DNA of 64,000 nt from Paenibacillus sp. SYP-B3998 (GCF_010820665.1 NZ_JAAIKC010000001.1:1302001-1366000), one strand, 5' to 3'. Shown: positions 37,433 to 47,475, numbered from the stretch's first letter. Translations and numbers: made by a program. Notes: a model not told the origin generated them from the sequence alone.

Positions 37433-37481
37433 TCAGCACCTCTTCTTTAGAAGATGAGTGAAAAGAATATGGGGGAACCGC

Positions 37482-38699
37482 ATGCGAATCCTTGTACAGA
37501 AATTTGGAGGTACTTCGCTTTCCACCGTTAACGCCAGAGAACACGTCATTGATCACATTCAAGATGCACTAGAGCAAGATTACAAACTAGTTGTAGTTGT
37601 TTCCGCGATGGGAAGAAAAGGGGAACCCTATGCAACTGACACGCTCCTAGAACTTGTTCGTCACAATGGGGTGGAATTGGCAGCTAGGGAACTTGATATG
37701 TTGCTCAGTTGTGGAGAAATGATTTCTGCGGTGCAACTGTGTAGTTTGCTGCAAGCTACTGGGATCCGCTCTACCGTTCTAACTGGTGGGCAGGCTGGTA
37801 TTCAAACAAATGACGTCCATGGGAATGCTCAGATTGTTTCGATATTGCCTAACCGAATTATTGAACTGCTAGAGCAGGATCAAGTAGTCGTGGTTACTGG
37901 ATTCCAAGGGAAAACGAGTCAAGGCGAGACAACTACGCTTGGACGCGGTGGCAGTGATACATCTGCGACCGCACTAGGTGCAGCGCTTAAGGCTGAAATC
38001 GTTGACATTTTCACAGATGTGAATGGGATTTTAACCGCTGATCCGCGTATCGTTGAGGATGCTAGACCGCTCAAACGTGTAAGCTTTATAGAAATATGCA
38101 ATATGGCGCACAATGGCGCCAAAGTCATCCATCCGCGTGCGGTTGAGGTCGCTATGCAAGCTAATATCCCGATTCGTGTCCGTTCTACTTTTTCAAAAGA
38201 AGAAGGAACATTGGTTACGGCGGGGGATACGATTCACCATGAAGCGAACCACGTTGCAGACAGATTTGTGACAGGGATAGCTCAGTTTACGAATATTACC
38301 CAAATTCAGGTGGGGGCTGTCGAGGGACAATTCGATCTTCAACTTCGAGTGTTCAAAACGATGGCGCAGCATCAAATTAGTGTTGACTTCATTAACGTAA
38401 ACCCTTCGGGGGTTATTTATACGGTATTTGATCACGAAACGGATCGTGCTATTCAATTGCTCAAAAGTCAAGGCTACGAGCCGAAGGCTTTGCGTGGTTG
38501 TGCGAAAATATCCGTTATCGGTGGCGGCATGAATGGTGTTCCAGGCATTATGGCTCGCATTGTCGAGGCGCTGACAGAGGAGGATATCCGAATTCTTCAA
38601 TCAGCAGACTCCAATACGACAATTTGGGTACTCGTGCAAGGTGAAGATATGATCAAAGCGGTGCGAGCTCTTCATAATAAGTTCTATTTAGCGAAGTGA
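37482..38699 (+). CDS. dapG: Aspartokinase I, DapG type
   Basis: Phosphorylates aspartate, first step of the pathway. The 405-residue protein has KFGGTSLST at the N-terminus, the catalytic core (GRGGSDTSATALGAAL) and two C-terminal ACT domains (from about 265). The frame extends to GTG 37458. ATG 37482, six bases after GGGGGA, gives the standard N-terminus MRILVQKFGG. The dpaA-dpaB-asd-dapG-dapA order is as in B. subtilis. Confidence 0.95.
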   Translation: MRILVQKFGGTSLSTVNAREHVIDHIQDALEQDYKLVVVVSAMGRKGEPYATDTLLELVRHNGVELAARELDMLLSCGEMISAVQLCSLLQATGIRSTVLTGGQAGIQTNDVHGNAQIVSILPNRIIELLEQDQVVVVTGFQGKTSQGETTTLGRGGSDTSATALGAALKAEIVDIFTDVNGILTADPRIVEDARPLKRVSFIEICNMAHNGAKVIHPRAVEVAMQANIPIRVRSTFSKEEGTLVTAGDTIHHEANHVADRFVTGIAQFTNITQIQVGAVEGQFDLQLRVFKTMAQHQISVDFINVNPSGVIYTVFDHETDRAIQLLKSQGYEPKALRGCAKISVIGGGMNGVPGIMARIVEALTEEDIRILQSADSNTTIWVLVQGEDMIKAVRALHNKFYLAK

Positions 38700-38725
38700 A
38701 ATGTGAGATTTAGGAGGCGCATGCG

Positions 38726-39589
38726 TTGGATTTCGGAAGAGTAGTCACAGCGATGGTAACCCCTTTTGACGATAATTTACAAATCAATTGGGACCAAGTG
38801 GAACCACTGATCAATTATTTGATCGAGGAGCAACAGTCCGATAGCCTCGTTATTTGCGGAACGACAGCAGAGTCCCCGACATTAACGGAAGAGGAGAAAC
38901 TGAAGCTTATCGAAATAGCTGTGCTATACGCCAAAGGGCGCTGCAAAATTATTGCGGGCACAGGAAGTAATGATACAGCACATACGATTCATTTCTCCCA
39001 AAAGGTAGAAAAGCTTGGAGTCGACGCTTTGCTTGTCGTAGCTCCTTACTATAACCGTCCTTCTCAAGAAGGGCTGTACCAACATTTTAAAGCAGTAGCG
39101 GAGTCTGTTGAGGTTCCGATAATACTTTATAATGTACAAGGCCGCACGGGTGTGAATCTGGAAGCTGAGACGACGATTCGTCTTTCTAAGATTCCTAACA
39201 TTGTAGCTACAAAAGATTGTGCGAACACGGATCAATTGACGCGTATTCTCAATGGGGTCGATGCTGATTTTTCTGTTTATAGCGGTGAAGACAGCAATAC
39301 ACTTCCTGCAATTGCCATTGGTTGCCGTGGGATTGTAAGCGTTGCTAGTCATGTGATTGGAAAAGAAATGCAATCTATGATAAAGTATTATTTAGAAGGC
39401 AACATTCAGCAAGCGGCGCAACTTCATCGTAAGCTTCATCCTGTGTTTACAGGTATTTTCTGTGCTCCAAGCCCTGCTCCAATCAAGCATGCTTTGGCGC
39501 TCAAAGGTATTCAGACAGGTGGAGTCAGACTTCCGTTAGTTCCTGTATCCGAACAAGAAGGACAATTCATCCAATCTCTTTTTGTATGA
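38726..39589 (+). CDS. dapA: 4-hydroxy-tetrahydrodipicolinate synthase
   Basis: Condenses pyruvate with aspartate semialdehyde; the product is also the DpaAB substrate. The 287-residue TIM barrel has the GTTAESPTL motif (about 44-52), APYYNRPSQEG with the catalytic Tyr (about 133), and the Schiff-base Lys in VATKDC (about 163). The start is TTG 38726, eight bases after TAGGAGG. A terminator follows. Confidence 0.96.
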   Translation: MDFGRVVTAMVTPFDDNLQINWDQVEPLINYLIEEQQSDSLVICGTTAESPTLTEEEKLKLIEIAVLYAKGRCKIIAGTGSNDTAHTIHFSQKVEKLGVDALLVVAPYYNRPSQEGLYQHFKAVAESVEVPIILYNVQGRTGVNLEAETTIRLSKIPNIVATKDCANTDQLTRILNGVDADFSVYSGEDSNTLPAIAIGCRGIVSVASHVIGKEMQSMIKYYLEGNIQQAAQLHRKLHPVFTGIFCAPSPAPIKHALALKGIQTGGVRLPLVPVSEQEGQFIQSLFV

Positions 39590-39603
39590 TAACGCCTAAG
39601 GAT

Positions 39604-39633
39604 CGGTGCTTCCAGCATCGGTTTTCTTTTTTT
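39604..39633 (+). terminator. Rho-independent terminator after dapA
   Basis: CGGTGCT (39604-39610) pairs with AGCATCG (39614-39620) with one G-T wobble; a T-rich run follows. Confidence 0.8.
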
Positions 39634-39660
39634 GGGAATACTAGCGTTAAAGGTATTGAC

Positions 39661-39690
39661 TTGTAATTGCTGTTTTTCTTCATGTATAAT
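39661..39690 (+). promoter_or_regulatory. Promoter of the RNase J gene
   Basis: TTGTAA (39661-39666), 18-base spacer, perfect TATAAT (39685-39690). Predicted start near 39697; leader of about 60 nt. Confidence 0.7.
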
Positions 39691-39758
39691 GGTTGCAAGT
39701 GACTGGTTCGGTTTAATCATTTAAAATTCGTCGTCCAATCTTAGAAGGAGGTATATTC

Positions 39759-41435
39759 TTGTCCAAAAAAAATATAGACAAACTTTTGATCTTCGCTCTT
39801 GGCGGCGTGGGCGAAATCGGAAAAAATATGTATTGTGTGCAGTATGCGAATGATATTGTAGTAATTGATAGCGGTTTAAAATTTCCAGAGGAAGACATGC
39901 TGGGGATCGACATCGTCATTCCAGATATCGGTTATTTAACAGAGAATCGGGATAAAGTACGCGGCATTATCATTACTCACGGCCATGAAGACCATATTGG
40001 TGGACTGCCTTATGTACTCAAGCACCTTAATGTTCCTTTGTATGGTACGAAGCTTACAATGGGACTTATTGAAGCGAAATTGAAGGAAGCGAATTTGCTG
40101 GGAACAACAAACCGGATTCTAATCAATTCGGAATCGGTTCTCAACTTGGGAGTCATTACAGCTTCATTTTTCAAAACCAATCACAGTATCCCAGATTCTG
40201 TTGGTGTTGCACTTGATACACCTGAGGGTGTTGTGGTTCATACAGGCGATTTTAAATTCGATCAAACGCCTGTTAATGATCAATACGCTGACATTCATCG
40301 CATGGCTGAAATCGGAAAAAATGGCGTAGTTGCCTTGCTTTCTGATAGCACGAATGCGGAGCGACCTGGTTATACGGGTTCAGAGAAAAGCGTTGGTGTA
40401 GAAATTGAAGAAGTATTCCGTAAAGCAAAGCAAAGAGTCGTTATTGCGACTTTTGCTTCTAACATTCACCGTGTTCAACAAGTATTCGATGCAGCTGCTG
40501 CAACGAATCGTAAGGTGACGGTAGTAGGTCGCAGTATGGTTAATGTTGTATCCATCGCAAGTGAATTAGGCTACTTACACATTCCTGATGGCATGCTCAT
40601 TGAGCCTGAAGAGGTGAACAAGCTTGCAGCTGACCGTGTTGTTATTCTTTCCACAGGCAGCCAAGGCGAGCCAATGTCCGCCCTTACTAGGATGGCGCGT
40701 TCTACGCACCGTAAAGTAGATATTTTACCTGGTGATACGGTTATTATCGCGGCAAACCCGATTCCGGGGAATGAGCGTTATGTTGGTCGTACAGTGGATG
40801 AGCTTTTCCGTATTGGTGCCAATGTCATTTATGGTCCTGGTTCAGTTACAGGCGTACACGTATCTGGTCATGGTAGTCAAGAAGAATTGAAATTGATGCT
40901 CAACCTGATGAAGCCTAAATACTTTATTCCAATTCATGGTGAATACCGCATGCTTCGTCAACATGGCATACTTGCTGAGTCGGTCGGCATTCCTAAAGAA
41001 GATATTTTTATGTGCGATATTGGTGATACGGTTGAAATTCAAAATGGTGTTGCTCGCAAAGGTTCCAAAGTTCAAAGCGGGAACATACTGATTGATGGAC
41101 TGGGTGTAGGAGATGTAGGCAACATTGTGTTGCGTGATCGTAAGTTACTTTCTCAGGATGGTATTCTTGTGGTCGTTGTTACGCTCAGCAAACAAGATGG
41201 CAAAATCTTATCCGGACCTGATATTATATCCCGAGGATTCGTCTATGTTCGTGAATCCGAAGGTCTCTTGGAAGAAGCCAATCGTATCGTAACGAATACA
41301 TTAACGAAACTAATGAATGAAAATGTAAATGAATGGGCATCTTTAAAAACAAACGTGAAAGATGTTCTTGGACGATTTTTATATGAACAAACCAGAAGAA
41401 GACCAATGATCCTTCCAATTATCATGGAAGTCTAG
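39759..41435 (+). CDS. rnj: Ribonuclease J family
   Basis: Endo/5'-exoribonuclease of the beta-CASP metallo-beta-lactamase family, involved in mRNA turnover and rRNA maturation. The 558-residue protein has the full zinc motif HGHEDH at about residue 74-79, then VHTGDFKFD, a beta-CASP domain (SGHGSQEEL, IHGEYRML) and the C-terminal RNase J domain. The position after dapA is that of rnjB (J2) in B. subtilis, but the active-site motif is complete. The start is TTG 39759 after AGAAGGAGG. Confidence 0.95.
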   Translation: MSKKNIDKLLIFALGGVGEIGKNMYCVQYANDIVVIDSGLKFPEEDMLGIDIVIPDIGYLTENRDKVRGIIITHGHEDHIGGLPYVLKHLNVPLYGTKLTMGLIEAKLKEANLLGTTNRILINSESVLNLGVITASFFKTNHSIPDSVGVALDTPEGVVVHTGDFKFDQTPVNDQYADIHRMAEIGKNGVVALLSDSTNAERPGYTGSEKSVGVEIEEVFRKAKQRVVIATFASNIHRVQQVFDAAAATNRKVTVVGRSMVNVVSIASELGYLHIPDGMLIEPEEVNKLAADRVVILSTGSQGEPMSALTRMARSTHRKVDILPGDTVIIAANPIPGNERYVGRTVDELFRIGANVIYGPGSVTGVHVSGHGSQEELKLMLNLMKPKYFIPIHGEYRMLRQHGILAESVGIPKEDIFMCDIGDTVEIQNGVARKGSKVQSGNILIDGLGVGDVGNIVLRDRKLLSQDGILVVVVTLSKQDGKILSGPDIISRGFVYVRESEGLLEEANRIVTNTLTKLMNENVNEWASLKTNVKDVLGRFLYEQTRRRPMILPIIMEV

Positions 41436-41471
41436 TCTCGAACAAGTCACTTGAACCTATGCATATAGTAT

Positions 41472-41502
41472 AAGCTCTCCCCACAGCGGGAGAGCTTTTT
41501 CA
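41472..41502 (+). terminator. Rho-independent terminator after the RNase J gene
   Basis: A perfect ten-base stem AAGCTCTCCC (41472-41481) with GGGAGAGCTT (41488-41497), then T residues. Confidence 0.92.
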
Positions 41503-41523
41503 TTTACACTTAAATTGTCAGAT

Positions 41524-41553
41524 GCATGAAAGTACTCGAGACTATTCATACTA
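41524..41553 (+). promoter_or_regulatory. SigG-type promoter candidate before tepA
   Basis: GCATG (41524-41528), 18 bases, CATACTA (41547-41553). This fits the B. subtilis forespore SigG pattern gHATR-N18-CATNMTA. It lies about 30 bases before tepA, directly after the RNase J gene terminator. Confidence 0.6.
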
Positions 41554-41582
41554 TGGGAGATTATGAATAGGGAGGAATAGAA

Positions 41583-42320
41583 ATGGCATCACCAATACAG
41601 CCGAAGCAACAGGAGCCGGGGACGGAAGAAGCGAAGAAGAATGCAACCTTAGAAAACATCCAGCAGCTAGGTCAAACGAATACGCTATCAGGCGAATCTA
41701 ATATTTTTTGTCTCACAATTATTGGCCAAGTTGAGGGACATATCGTTCTTCCCCCTCAGAATAAGACAACAAAGTACGAACATATTATTCCGCAGCTAGT
41801 CGCTGCCGAGCAAAACTCGAAAATCGAGGGTGTAATGATTATTTTAAACACCGTAGGTGGTGATGTAGAAGCCGGATTAGCAATTGCGGAGATGATAGCT
41901 ACATTATCTAAGCCTACGGTCACACTAGTTTTAGGTGGAGGTCACAGTATTGGAGTCCCAATAGCAGTCTCGGCTAATCACTCAATCATCGCAGAGACCG
42001 CAACAATGACGATTCACCCAATCCGTTTGAACGGATTGGTCATTGGCGTTCCGCAAACTTTTGAGTACTTGGATAAGATGCAGGAGCGTGTAGTCCGTTT
42101 TGTGACGAAACACTCCAACGTAGCTGAGGAGAAATTCAAGGAATTAATGTTTAAAACAGGGGAACTCACACGTGATATTGGTACGACCGTTATTGGTGCT
42201 GATGCTGTAAAATACGGCCTAATCGATCAGGTAGGAGGCGTGGGTGAGGCTATTCGTGAATTGAATCGACGAATTGAAGAAAAAAAATCATCGTCATCGA
42301 GTGGAGGGATCGTACAATGA
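41583..42320 (+). CDS. tepA: ClpP-like serine protease TepA
   Basis: A crotonase/ClpP-fold protease. In B. subtilis tepA (ymfB) is a forespore gene linked to spore outgrowth and SASP degradation, earlier described as a translocation-enhancing protein. The 245-residue protein has the oxyanion/Ser region [12 protein letters not shown] and the His in MTIHPI, followed by a helical tail. ATG 41583 follows GGGAGG. The stop overlaps the ylzJ-like gene (ATGA). Confidence 0.93.
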   Translation: MASPIQPKQQEPGTEEAKKNATLENIQQLGQTNTLSGESNIFCLTIIGQVEGHIVLPPQNKTTKYEHIIPQLVAAEQNSKIEGVMIILNTVGGDVEAGLAIAEMIATLSKPTVTLVLGGGHSIGVPIAVSANHSIIAETATMTIHPIRLNGLVIGVPQTFEYLDKMQERVVRFVTKHSNVAEEKFKELMFKTGELTRDIGTTVIGADAVKYGLIDQVGGVGEAIRELNRRIEEKKSSSSSGGIVQ

Positions 42321-42553
42321 TTCATTATTCGGTAATTCCGATGGAAGATATTTTTCATAGAATGGATGATTACACGCCAAATTATTTAGAGATTACTCAT
42401 CAAGGGGTAAGCATGCAAATTGAATTGATTAACAGTTTTCAAGCCCGTATTGTTCGTCTGTATAGTTGTAACCCGCAGGATTATTTGAAAGAGCAGTATA
42501 CCCCAGGAACTTTAATTGCCTATAGTCCTGTCTTCGCCCAGACATCCATGTAA
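42317..42553 (+). CDS. ylzJ: YlzJ-like protein
   Basis: A 78-residue protein of the YlzJ family, whose function is unknown. It starts [12 protein letters not shown] and has the family pattern of a single small beta-rich domain. It is translationally coupled to tepA by a four-base overlap, as in Bacillus, where it lies between tepA and spoIIIE. Confidence 0.88.
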   Translation: MIHYSVIPMEDIFHRMDDYTPNYLEITHQGVSMQIELINSFQARIVRLYSCNPQDYLKEQYTPGTLIAYSPVFAQTSM

Positions 42554-42587
42554 GCGGATATGCCAGTATCTTCACCCTTAGGCATTA

Positions 42588-42596
42588 TGGTATAAT
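42588..42596 (+). promoter_or_regulatory. Extended -10 promoter candidate of spoIIIE
   Basis: TGG-TATAAT (TATAAT 42591-42596) without a good -35. Transcription from it would begin only about 15 bases before the spoIIIE start, just ahead of its GGGGGTGA site. Confidence 0.45.
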
Positions 42597-42617
42597 GTGG
42601 TCTTGGGGGTGACAAGT

Positions 42618-45173
42618 GTGGCCAAACGCAAAAAGAAAGGGAAGGCTTTAAAGACAAGCTTGTTATTCGAGCTTTACGGAATTGTAATCTTGATATTTTC
42701 GGTTATTGCCCTTGCTCAGCAAGGCCATGTCGGAAATTCATTAATGTACTTGTTTCGCTTTTTTGTCGGAACGTGGTACTCGCTAATACCGTTAATTTTT
42801 ATATATGTGGGTTTGTATGCCATGATAAAAAGAGCATGGCCTCCAATGCGTACAGCGAAGAAGGCGGGTGTTCTGCTTTTCATAGTGGGACTGCTCATTA
42901 AGAATCATATCGATTTGTTTGCACAGTTATATCCTGATGGCGGCTTCTCTTCAGGAAAGGTCATCTCATCAACTTGGGATGCGATGCTGCAGGGGCTTCA
43001 TCCTTCAGATGTGGGGAAGACTGCTCTACAACATGGCATCGGCGGCGGGATGATTGGTGCATTTTTGTACAGCGTGCTGTACTTTTTGTTTGACTATTTA
43101 GGAGCAAGATTGATCCAATATACGCTCTTTGTTATAGGATTTATATTGGCAACTGGCATCTCCTATGTGGACGTTGGCAATATGGTGCGCGGCCGTTTCA
43201 GAAATGTTGGCGATAACTTCAAAGACAGAATGAAAGAGTGGTTGCAGGACAGAGATATACGGCAACCACAAGCGGCAGCAGCCGGTGCAGGAGCCTCTAG
43301 AGCAAAGAAGTCATCCTATGTTCCTGTTGACGATGAGTTTGATGAGGAGGTTTTTCAGCCAGTTAAACGTTCGAGGAAAGCTCCCATATTCATGGAACTG
43401 CTTCGTCCGATAAAAGAAGGCTTGAAAAAATCAACGGGTACGCAATTGGTTAACGAGGAAAAATCTATTGTGCATGAAGAAGGTAGTGCGGAAAAAACAG
43501 TTTACCGAGTGGAATCAGAAGATAACCCGGTGGTTCATGGAAGCCAGCAGGATGAACTGCCAATTACTCCAATCATACGTGACTTTCAGGAACAGGTCTA
43601 TCAGGAGGCACAACAGGTGGCTAAACCTCTATCTGTTCAATCCCCACCTATTCCAGCTGTTACGAAAGCTAAAGCCAAGGAGGGGCTGGATGCAGATCAA
43701 GAGCCTATCTCTGTGGAATTTCAACAGGATCAACCATTAGTCAACATGCGTCCCTATGAGATGCCTGCGTTGGATTTATTGGCCAAGCCAGCTGTCGGTA
43801 AGGGCAGCGAGATGTCAGATTACAAAGCTAATGCACGGAAGCTGGAAGCTACTTTGGAGAGCTTTGGCGTTCGAGCTAAGGTATTGGAAGTCGTTCGGGG
43901 ACCCGCTGTGACTCGTTATGAAATACAGCCCGATGTTGGCGTTAAGGTAAGTCGAATCGTTAGCTTGACGGATGATATCGCACTGGCCTTAGCGGCCAAG
44001 GATATACGGATGGAAGCGCCAATTCCTGGTAAATCTGCGATTGGCATTGAGGTGCCTAATCTTGAGGTTTCAATTGTTACAATGCGAGAAGTGATGGAAA
44101 CGAATACGTTCCATGATTCAAGTTCTCGGCTTTCTGTAGTACTAGGTCGTGATATTTCTGGTCAACCGATTGTAGGTAACCTGGCTAAAATGCCTCATTT
44201 ACTCGTTGCGGGAGCAACAGGGTCAGGTAAATCGGTCTGTATTAATGGAATAATTACGAGCATCTTATACAAAGCTAAGCCAAATGAAGTAAAGTTTCTG
44301 ATGATCGATCCTAAGATGGTTGAGCTTAATGTGTATAACGGAATTCCACATCTATTGGCACCGGTTGTTACAGATCCACGACGTGCATCGCTTGCATTGA
44401 AAAAAGTTGTTGTCGAAATGGAGAAGCGCTATGAACTTTTCTCCAAGAGCGGAACTCGCAACATCGAAGGTTACAACGCGATGTTAACTGAGAGCGGTAC
44501 CGCAGCTCCTCTTCCTTATTATGTTGTCATTGTGGATGAGTTAGCTGACTTAATGATGGTAGCTGCCAATGATGTGGAAGACTCCATCTGTCGATTGGCT
44601 CAAATGGCTCGGGCTGCGGGTATTCACCTAATAATTGCGACACAACGGCCATCCGTTGATGTTATTACGGGCGTAATTAAAGCTAATATCCCATCACGTA
44701 TCGCGTTTGGTGTTTCTTCTCAGGTTGACTCACGAACCATTCTTGATATGGTCGGAGCCGAAAAACTGTTAGGCCGAGGCGATATGCTCTATTTACCGGT
44801 AGGCGCATCGAAGCCGGTTCGGGTACAAGGTGCTTTTTTATCCGATCAGGAGGTTGAGCATGTTGTAGGGTTTGTTCGTACCCAAGAACAAGCTAATTAC
44901 CAAGAAGAAATGGTGCCTCAGGTAGAGGACATGCCAGAGCAGCAAAATGAATTCGAGGACGAACTATACGATCAAGCGGTTCAAATTGTAGTTGAAGCCA
45001 AGCAAGCTTCCGTATCTCTCCTCCAGAGGCGCATGAGGGTTGGTTACACGCGTGCTGCGCGATTAATTGACTCAATGGAAGCAAAGGGTGTTGTGGGGCC
45101 GTATGAAGGCAGCAAACCACGTGAAGTTCTAATGTCAATTGAGCAATTAACACATAACCGAATTAGTTCTTAG
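42618..45173 (+). CDS. spoIIIE: FtsK/SpoIIIE DNA translocase
   Basis: Pumps chromosomal DNA across the septum in division or sporulation. The 851-residue protein has four or so N-terminal membrane segments (to about 190), a variable acidic linker (about 195-390), the alpha-beta motor with Walker A GATGSGKS (about 532-539) and VDELADLM, and a gamma winged-helix (about 775-850) for sequence-directed DNA reading. The frame opens at 42597, but GTG 42618 fits the GGGGGTGA site. Position after tepA and ylzJ matches B. subtilis spoIIIE. Confidence 0.95.
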   Translation: MAKRKKKGKALKTSLLFELYGIVILIFSVIALAQQGHVGNSLMYLFRFFVGTWYSLIPLIFIYVGLYAMIKRAWPPMRTAKKAGVLLFIVGLLIKNHIDLFAQLYPDGGFSSGKVISSTWDAMLQGLHPSDVGKTALQHGIGGGMIGAFLYSVLYFLFDYLGARLIQYTLFVIGFILATGISYVDVGNMVRGRFRNVGDNFKDRMKEWLQDRDIRQPQAAAAGAGASRAKKSSYVPVDDEFDEEVFQPVKRSRKAPIFMELLRPIKEGLKKSTGTQLVNEEKSIVHEEGSAEKTVYRVESEDNPVVHGSQQDELPITPIIRDFQEQVYQEAQQVAKPLSVQSPPIPAVTKAKAKEGLDADQEPISVEFQQDQPLVNMRPYEMPALDLLAKPAVGKGSEMSDYKANARKLEATLESFGVRAKVLEVVRGPAVTRYEIQPDVGVKVSRIVSLTDDIALALAAKDIRMEAPIPGKSAIGIEVPNLEVSIVTMREVMETNTFHDSSSRLSVVLGRDISGQPIVGNLAKMPHLLVAGATGSGKSVCINGIITSILYKAKPNEVKFLMIDPKMVELNVYNGIPHLLAPVVTDPRRASLALKKVVVEMEKRYELFSKSGTRNIEGYNAMLTESGTAAPLPYYVVIVDELADLMMVAANDVEDSICRLAQMARAAGIHLIIATQRPSVDVITGVIKANIPSRIAFGVSSQVDSRTILDMVGAEKLLGRGDMLYLPVGASKPVRVQGAFLSDQEVEHVVGFVRTQEQANYQEEMVPQVEDMPEQQNEFEDELYDQAVQIVVEAKQASVSLLQRRMRVGYTRAARLIDSMEAKGVVGPYEGSKPREVLMSIEQLTHNRISS

Positions 45174-45182
45174 CACTCAGCG

Positions 45183-45210
45183 AAACACTCTTCTTACGAG
45201 AGTGTTTTTT
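45183..45210 (+). terminator. Rho-independent terminator after spoIIIE
   Basis: AAACACTCT (45183-45191) pairs perfectly with AGAGTGTTT (45199-45207), followed by T residues. Confidence 0.9.
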
Positions 45211-45215
45211 GCTGT

Positions 45216-45245
45216 GTATAATCAATCCTCCCCTTTCTCATAATA
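45216..45245 (+). promoter_or_regulatory. SigG-type promoter candidate before the SleB-like gene
   Basis: GTATA (45216-45220), 18 bases, CATAATA (45239-45245), fitting gHATR-N18-CATNMTA. In B. subtilis sleB is a forespore SigG gene, so a forespore promoter is expected here. Confidence 0.55.
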
Positions 45246-45289
45246 AGTTAGAAAAGGCTGTAATATGAAAAGAGAGGTTGAGAAGGGGA

Positions 45290-46087
45290 ATGAACAAAAG
45301 GTTAATTGTACTTACATTTTGTATGGTTTTCGTATTGTTTGCCGCATTCCAGTTAAAGAATAAAATGAGTCTGCGAATTGAAGAAACGTTTAGTAAAAAC
45401 GAGATTAGATATGGAGCTACAGGGTCAGACGTTAATGAACTGCAAGGCCGTCTGAAATTTATTGGTTTTTACGGAGGCAATATAGATGGGGACTATGGTT
45501 ATAAAACATTAGTCGCTGTAAAACGTTTCCAAGGCGAGTTCGGTATGAATGTAGACGGCATTGTTGGCGCCAAAACAAAGCTTAAGTTGTGGGAAGCAAC
45601 GAAAGAATGGAAGCCCACAGCTCCAACTAATGGTAGCAAAGAAGGCACTGTGTCGGGAGGCAGCGGTGAAGCGGGGAATGCAGGGGCAAGTGAAAAGCCT
45701 GCAAATTTGACACCTTCGAATAATTTGGGCTTATCGGAGCAGGACATTAACCTCATGGCAAATGCGGTCAATGGGGAGTCACGTGGGGAGCCTTATATTG
45801 GACAAGTTGCTGTTGCTGCTGTGATTCTGAATCGCGTGAAATCGGCTAGTTTTCCGAACACGGTTTCTGGCGTCATTTTTCAACCAGGAGCTTTTACTGC
45901 TGTTGCTGACGGCCAAATCTGGTTGAGTCCAAGTGAATCTACGAAGAAAGCGGTAAAAGATGCCCTGAATGGATGGGATCCGACAGGTGGTTGTATCTAT
46001 TACTTCAATCCGGTAACCGCTACATCCAAATGGATTTGGAGTAGGCCGCAGGTGAAGAATATCGGTAAACATATATTTTGTAAATAA
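45290..46087 (+). CDS. SleB-like spore cortex-lytic enzyme (peptidoglycan-binding plus hydrolase)
   Basis: A 265-residue exported protein with a signal peptide/anchor (residues 3-20), a PG_binding_1 domain (about 35-95: GATGSDVNELQGRLKFIGFY), a Ser/Gly/Pro-rich linker and a Hydrolase_2 (SleB/CwlJ) catalytic domain (about 145-265, with NAVNGESRGEPY and the catalytic Glu). The SleB architecture is complete. The usual partner gene ypeB is not adjacent. The frame extends to TTG 45278; neither start has an ideally spaced site, and ATG 45290 gives a standard signal peptide. Confidence 0.88.
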   Translation: MNKRLIVLTFCMVFVLFAAFQLKNKMSLRIEETFSKNEIRYGATGSDVNELQGRLKFIGFYGGNIDGDYGYKTLVAVKRFQGEFGMNVDGIVGAKTKLKLWEATKEWKPTAPTNGSKEGTVSGGSGEAGNAGASEKPANLTPSNNLGLSEQDINLMANAVNGESRGEPYIGQVAVAAVILNRVKSASFPNTVSGVIFQPGAFTAVADGQIWLSPSESTKKAVKDALNGWDPTGGCIYYFNPVTATSKWIWSRPQVKNIGKHIFCK

Positions 46088-46104
46088 TAGGTAGAGTGGA
46101 CAAG

Positions 46105-46140
46105 GAGAAGGAACCATCGTTGGTTGCTTCTCTTGTTTGT
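46105..46140 (+). terminator. Terminator after the SleB-like gene
   Basis: GAGAAG-g-AACC (46105-46115) pairs with GGTT-g-CTTCTC (46122-46132) with one internal mismatch; a short T-rich run follows. The hairpin overlaps the -35 of the ymfF promoter. Confidence 0.6.
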
Positions 46141-46153
46141 ATAGGAATATAAT
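46124..46153 (+). promoter_or_regulatory. Promoter candidate of ymfF-ymfH
   Basis: TTGCTT (46124-46129), 18-base spacer, TATAAT (46148-46153), about 38 bases before the ymfF start. Confidence 0.55.
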
Positions 46154-46191
46154 GGATACATATCTTAGACTTAGGAAGGGAGACACGACCT

Positions 46192-47472
46192 TTGAAACAA
46201 ATACACTTTCAGCGGAGCACGTGGAATCATATACGTTTGCATGTGCTGCCTACGGATCAATTTAAAACATTCGCTATCTCGGTGTACATAGGCCGTCCTC
46301 TAGCAGAAGAAACAGTTACGACTACAGCATTAACTCCTTTTGTATTACGAAGAGGGACGGAATCACTTCCGGAAACACAGCAATTTCGTGAGCACTTGGA
46401 TGATTTGTATGGAGCGGGCTTTGGCTTTGATATTTATAAACGTGGTGACTACCAGATCGTGCAAATGCGGATGGACATCATTAATGATCGTTTCGTTTCA
46501 TCGAACGAATCCTTATTGAAAAAAGGTCTTGAATTTGTAGGTGAAACGCTAACAAGCCCTGCTCAAGAGAACGGTCATTTCCGTACAAAGTATGTTGATG
46601 CGGAGAAACAAACGCTTCAGAAGCGAATCGAAGCCGTCATCAATGATAAAGTGCGCTACGCCGCAGAGCGATGCTTGGAAGAAATGTGTAGTGAAGAACC
46701 CTACCGTTTGCATGCATTAGGCAAGATTCAAGCTCTTGAAAGTATTAACTCCCAAAATTTATACGAACAATATAAGGATTGGATAGAGAATGCTCCGATT
46801 GATATCTATGTTGTAGGTAATACGTCGTTGGAAGAAGTGGAAGCTATCGTTAAACAGGCCTTCACTATCGAAAGAACGAAAGATGTAGGTTATGAAACCG
46901 TCATTCAAAAAGGGTTGTCCCGTGAAGTGAAAACTGTAGTAGAACGTTTGGATGTGAATCAAGGGAAATTAAACATGGGTTTGCGTACGAATGTTTCATA
47001 CGGTGACGATCAGTATCCAGTTGCTTTAATGTATAACGGTGTACTTGGTGGGTACCCGCACTCTAAGCTATTTATAAACGTTCGCGAGAAAGCAAGCTTA
47101 GCTTATTATGCTTCTTCTAGATTTGATGGACATAAAGGGATTTTAACGCTGCAATCGGGAATTGAAACCGAAAATTATGAAAAAGCAGTAGATATCATTA
47201 AGAAGCAACTTCAAGCGATGGAGCAAGGGCAAATTAGCGATACGGAGATGAGTCAAACCCGAGCAATGATCTCAAATCAATTACGTGAATTACAAGATTC
47301 AGCTTTTGAATTGATTTCATTTGATTTTAATGCGATATTATCCGGAAAAGAGCGTACTGTCACTGATTTGATTGCTTCAGTGGAGCAGATAGAGGTATCT
47401 GCGATTGCGGAAGTAGCTAAGCGTGTACAATTAGATACGATTTACTTTTTACGGGATCAGAAGGGGGAGTAG
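46192..47472 (+). CDS. ymfF: YmfF, catalytically inactive M16 family protein
   Basis: An M16/insulinase-fold protein of 426 residues in which the zinc motif HxxEH is not present in the expected N-terminal position (the segment reads LTPFVLRRGTESLPE). The second-half M16 fold is normal. Such non-catalytic members pair with an active partner, and YmfH follows three bases later. The start is TTG 46192 after GGAAGGGAG. Confidence 0.92.
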   Translation: MKQIHFQRSTWNHIRLHVLPTDQFKTFAISVYIGRPLAEETVTTTALTPFVLRRGTESLPETQQFREHLDDLYGAGFGFDIYKRGDYQIVQMRMDIINDRFVSSNESLLKKGLEFVGETLTSPAQENGHFRTKYVDAEKQTLQKRIEAVINDKVRYAAERCLEEMCSEEPYRLHALGKIQALESINSQNLYEQYKDWIENAPIDIYVVGNTSLEEVEAIVKQAFTIERTKDVGYETVIQKGLSREVKTVVERLDVNQGKLNMGLRTNVSYGDDQYPVALMYNGVLGGYPHSKLFINVREKASLAYYASSRFDGHKGILTLQSGIETENYEKAVDIIKKQLQAMEQGQISDTEMSQTRAMISNQLRELQDSAFELISFDFNAILSGKERTVTDLIASVEQIEVSAIAEVAKRVQLDTIYFLRDQKGE

Positions 47473-47475
47473 ACG

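Noticed and set aside
37441..37454. TCTTCT/AGAAGA inverted repeat between asd and dapG
   Set aside because: A two-base loop and no T tract make it unlikely as a terminator or regulatory hairpin.
36359..37481. Lysine riboswitch (L-box) expected near asd/dapG/dapA
   Set aside because: Intergenic gaps here are only 25-40 bases, too short for the element, and no matching motif is visible.
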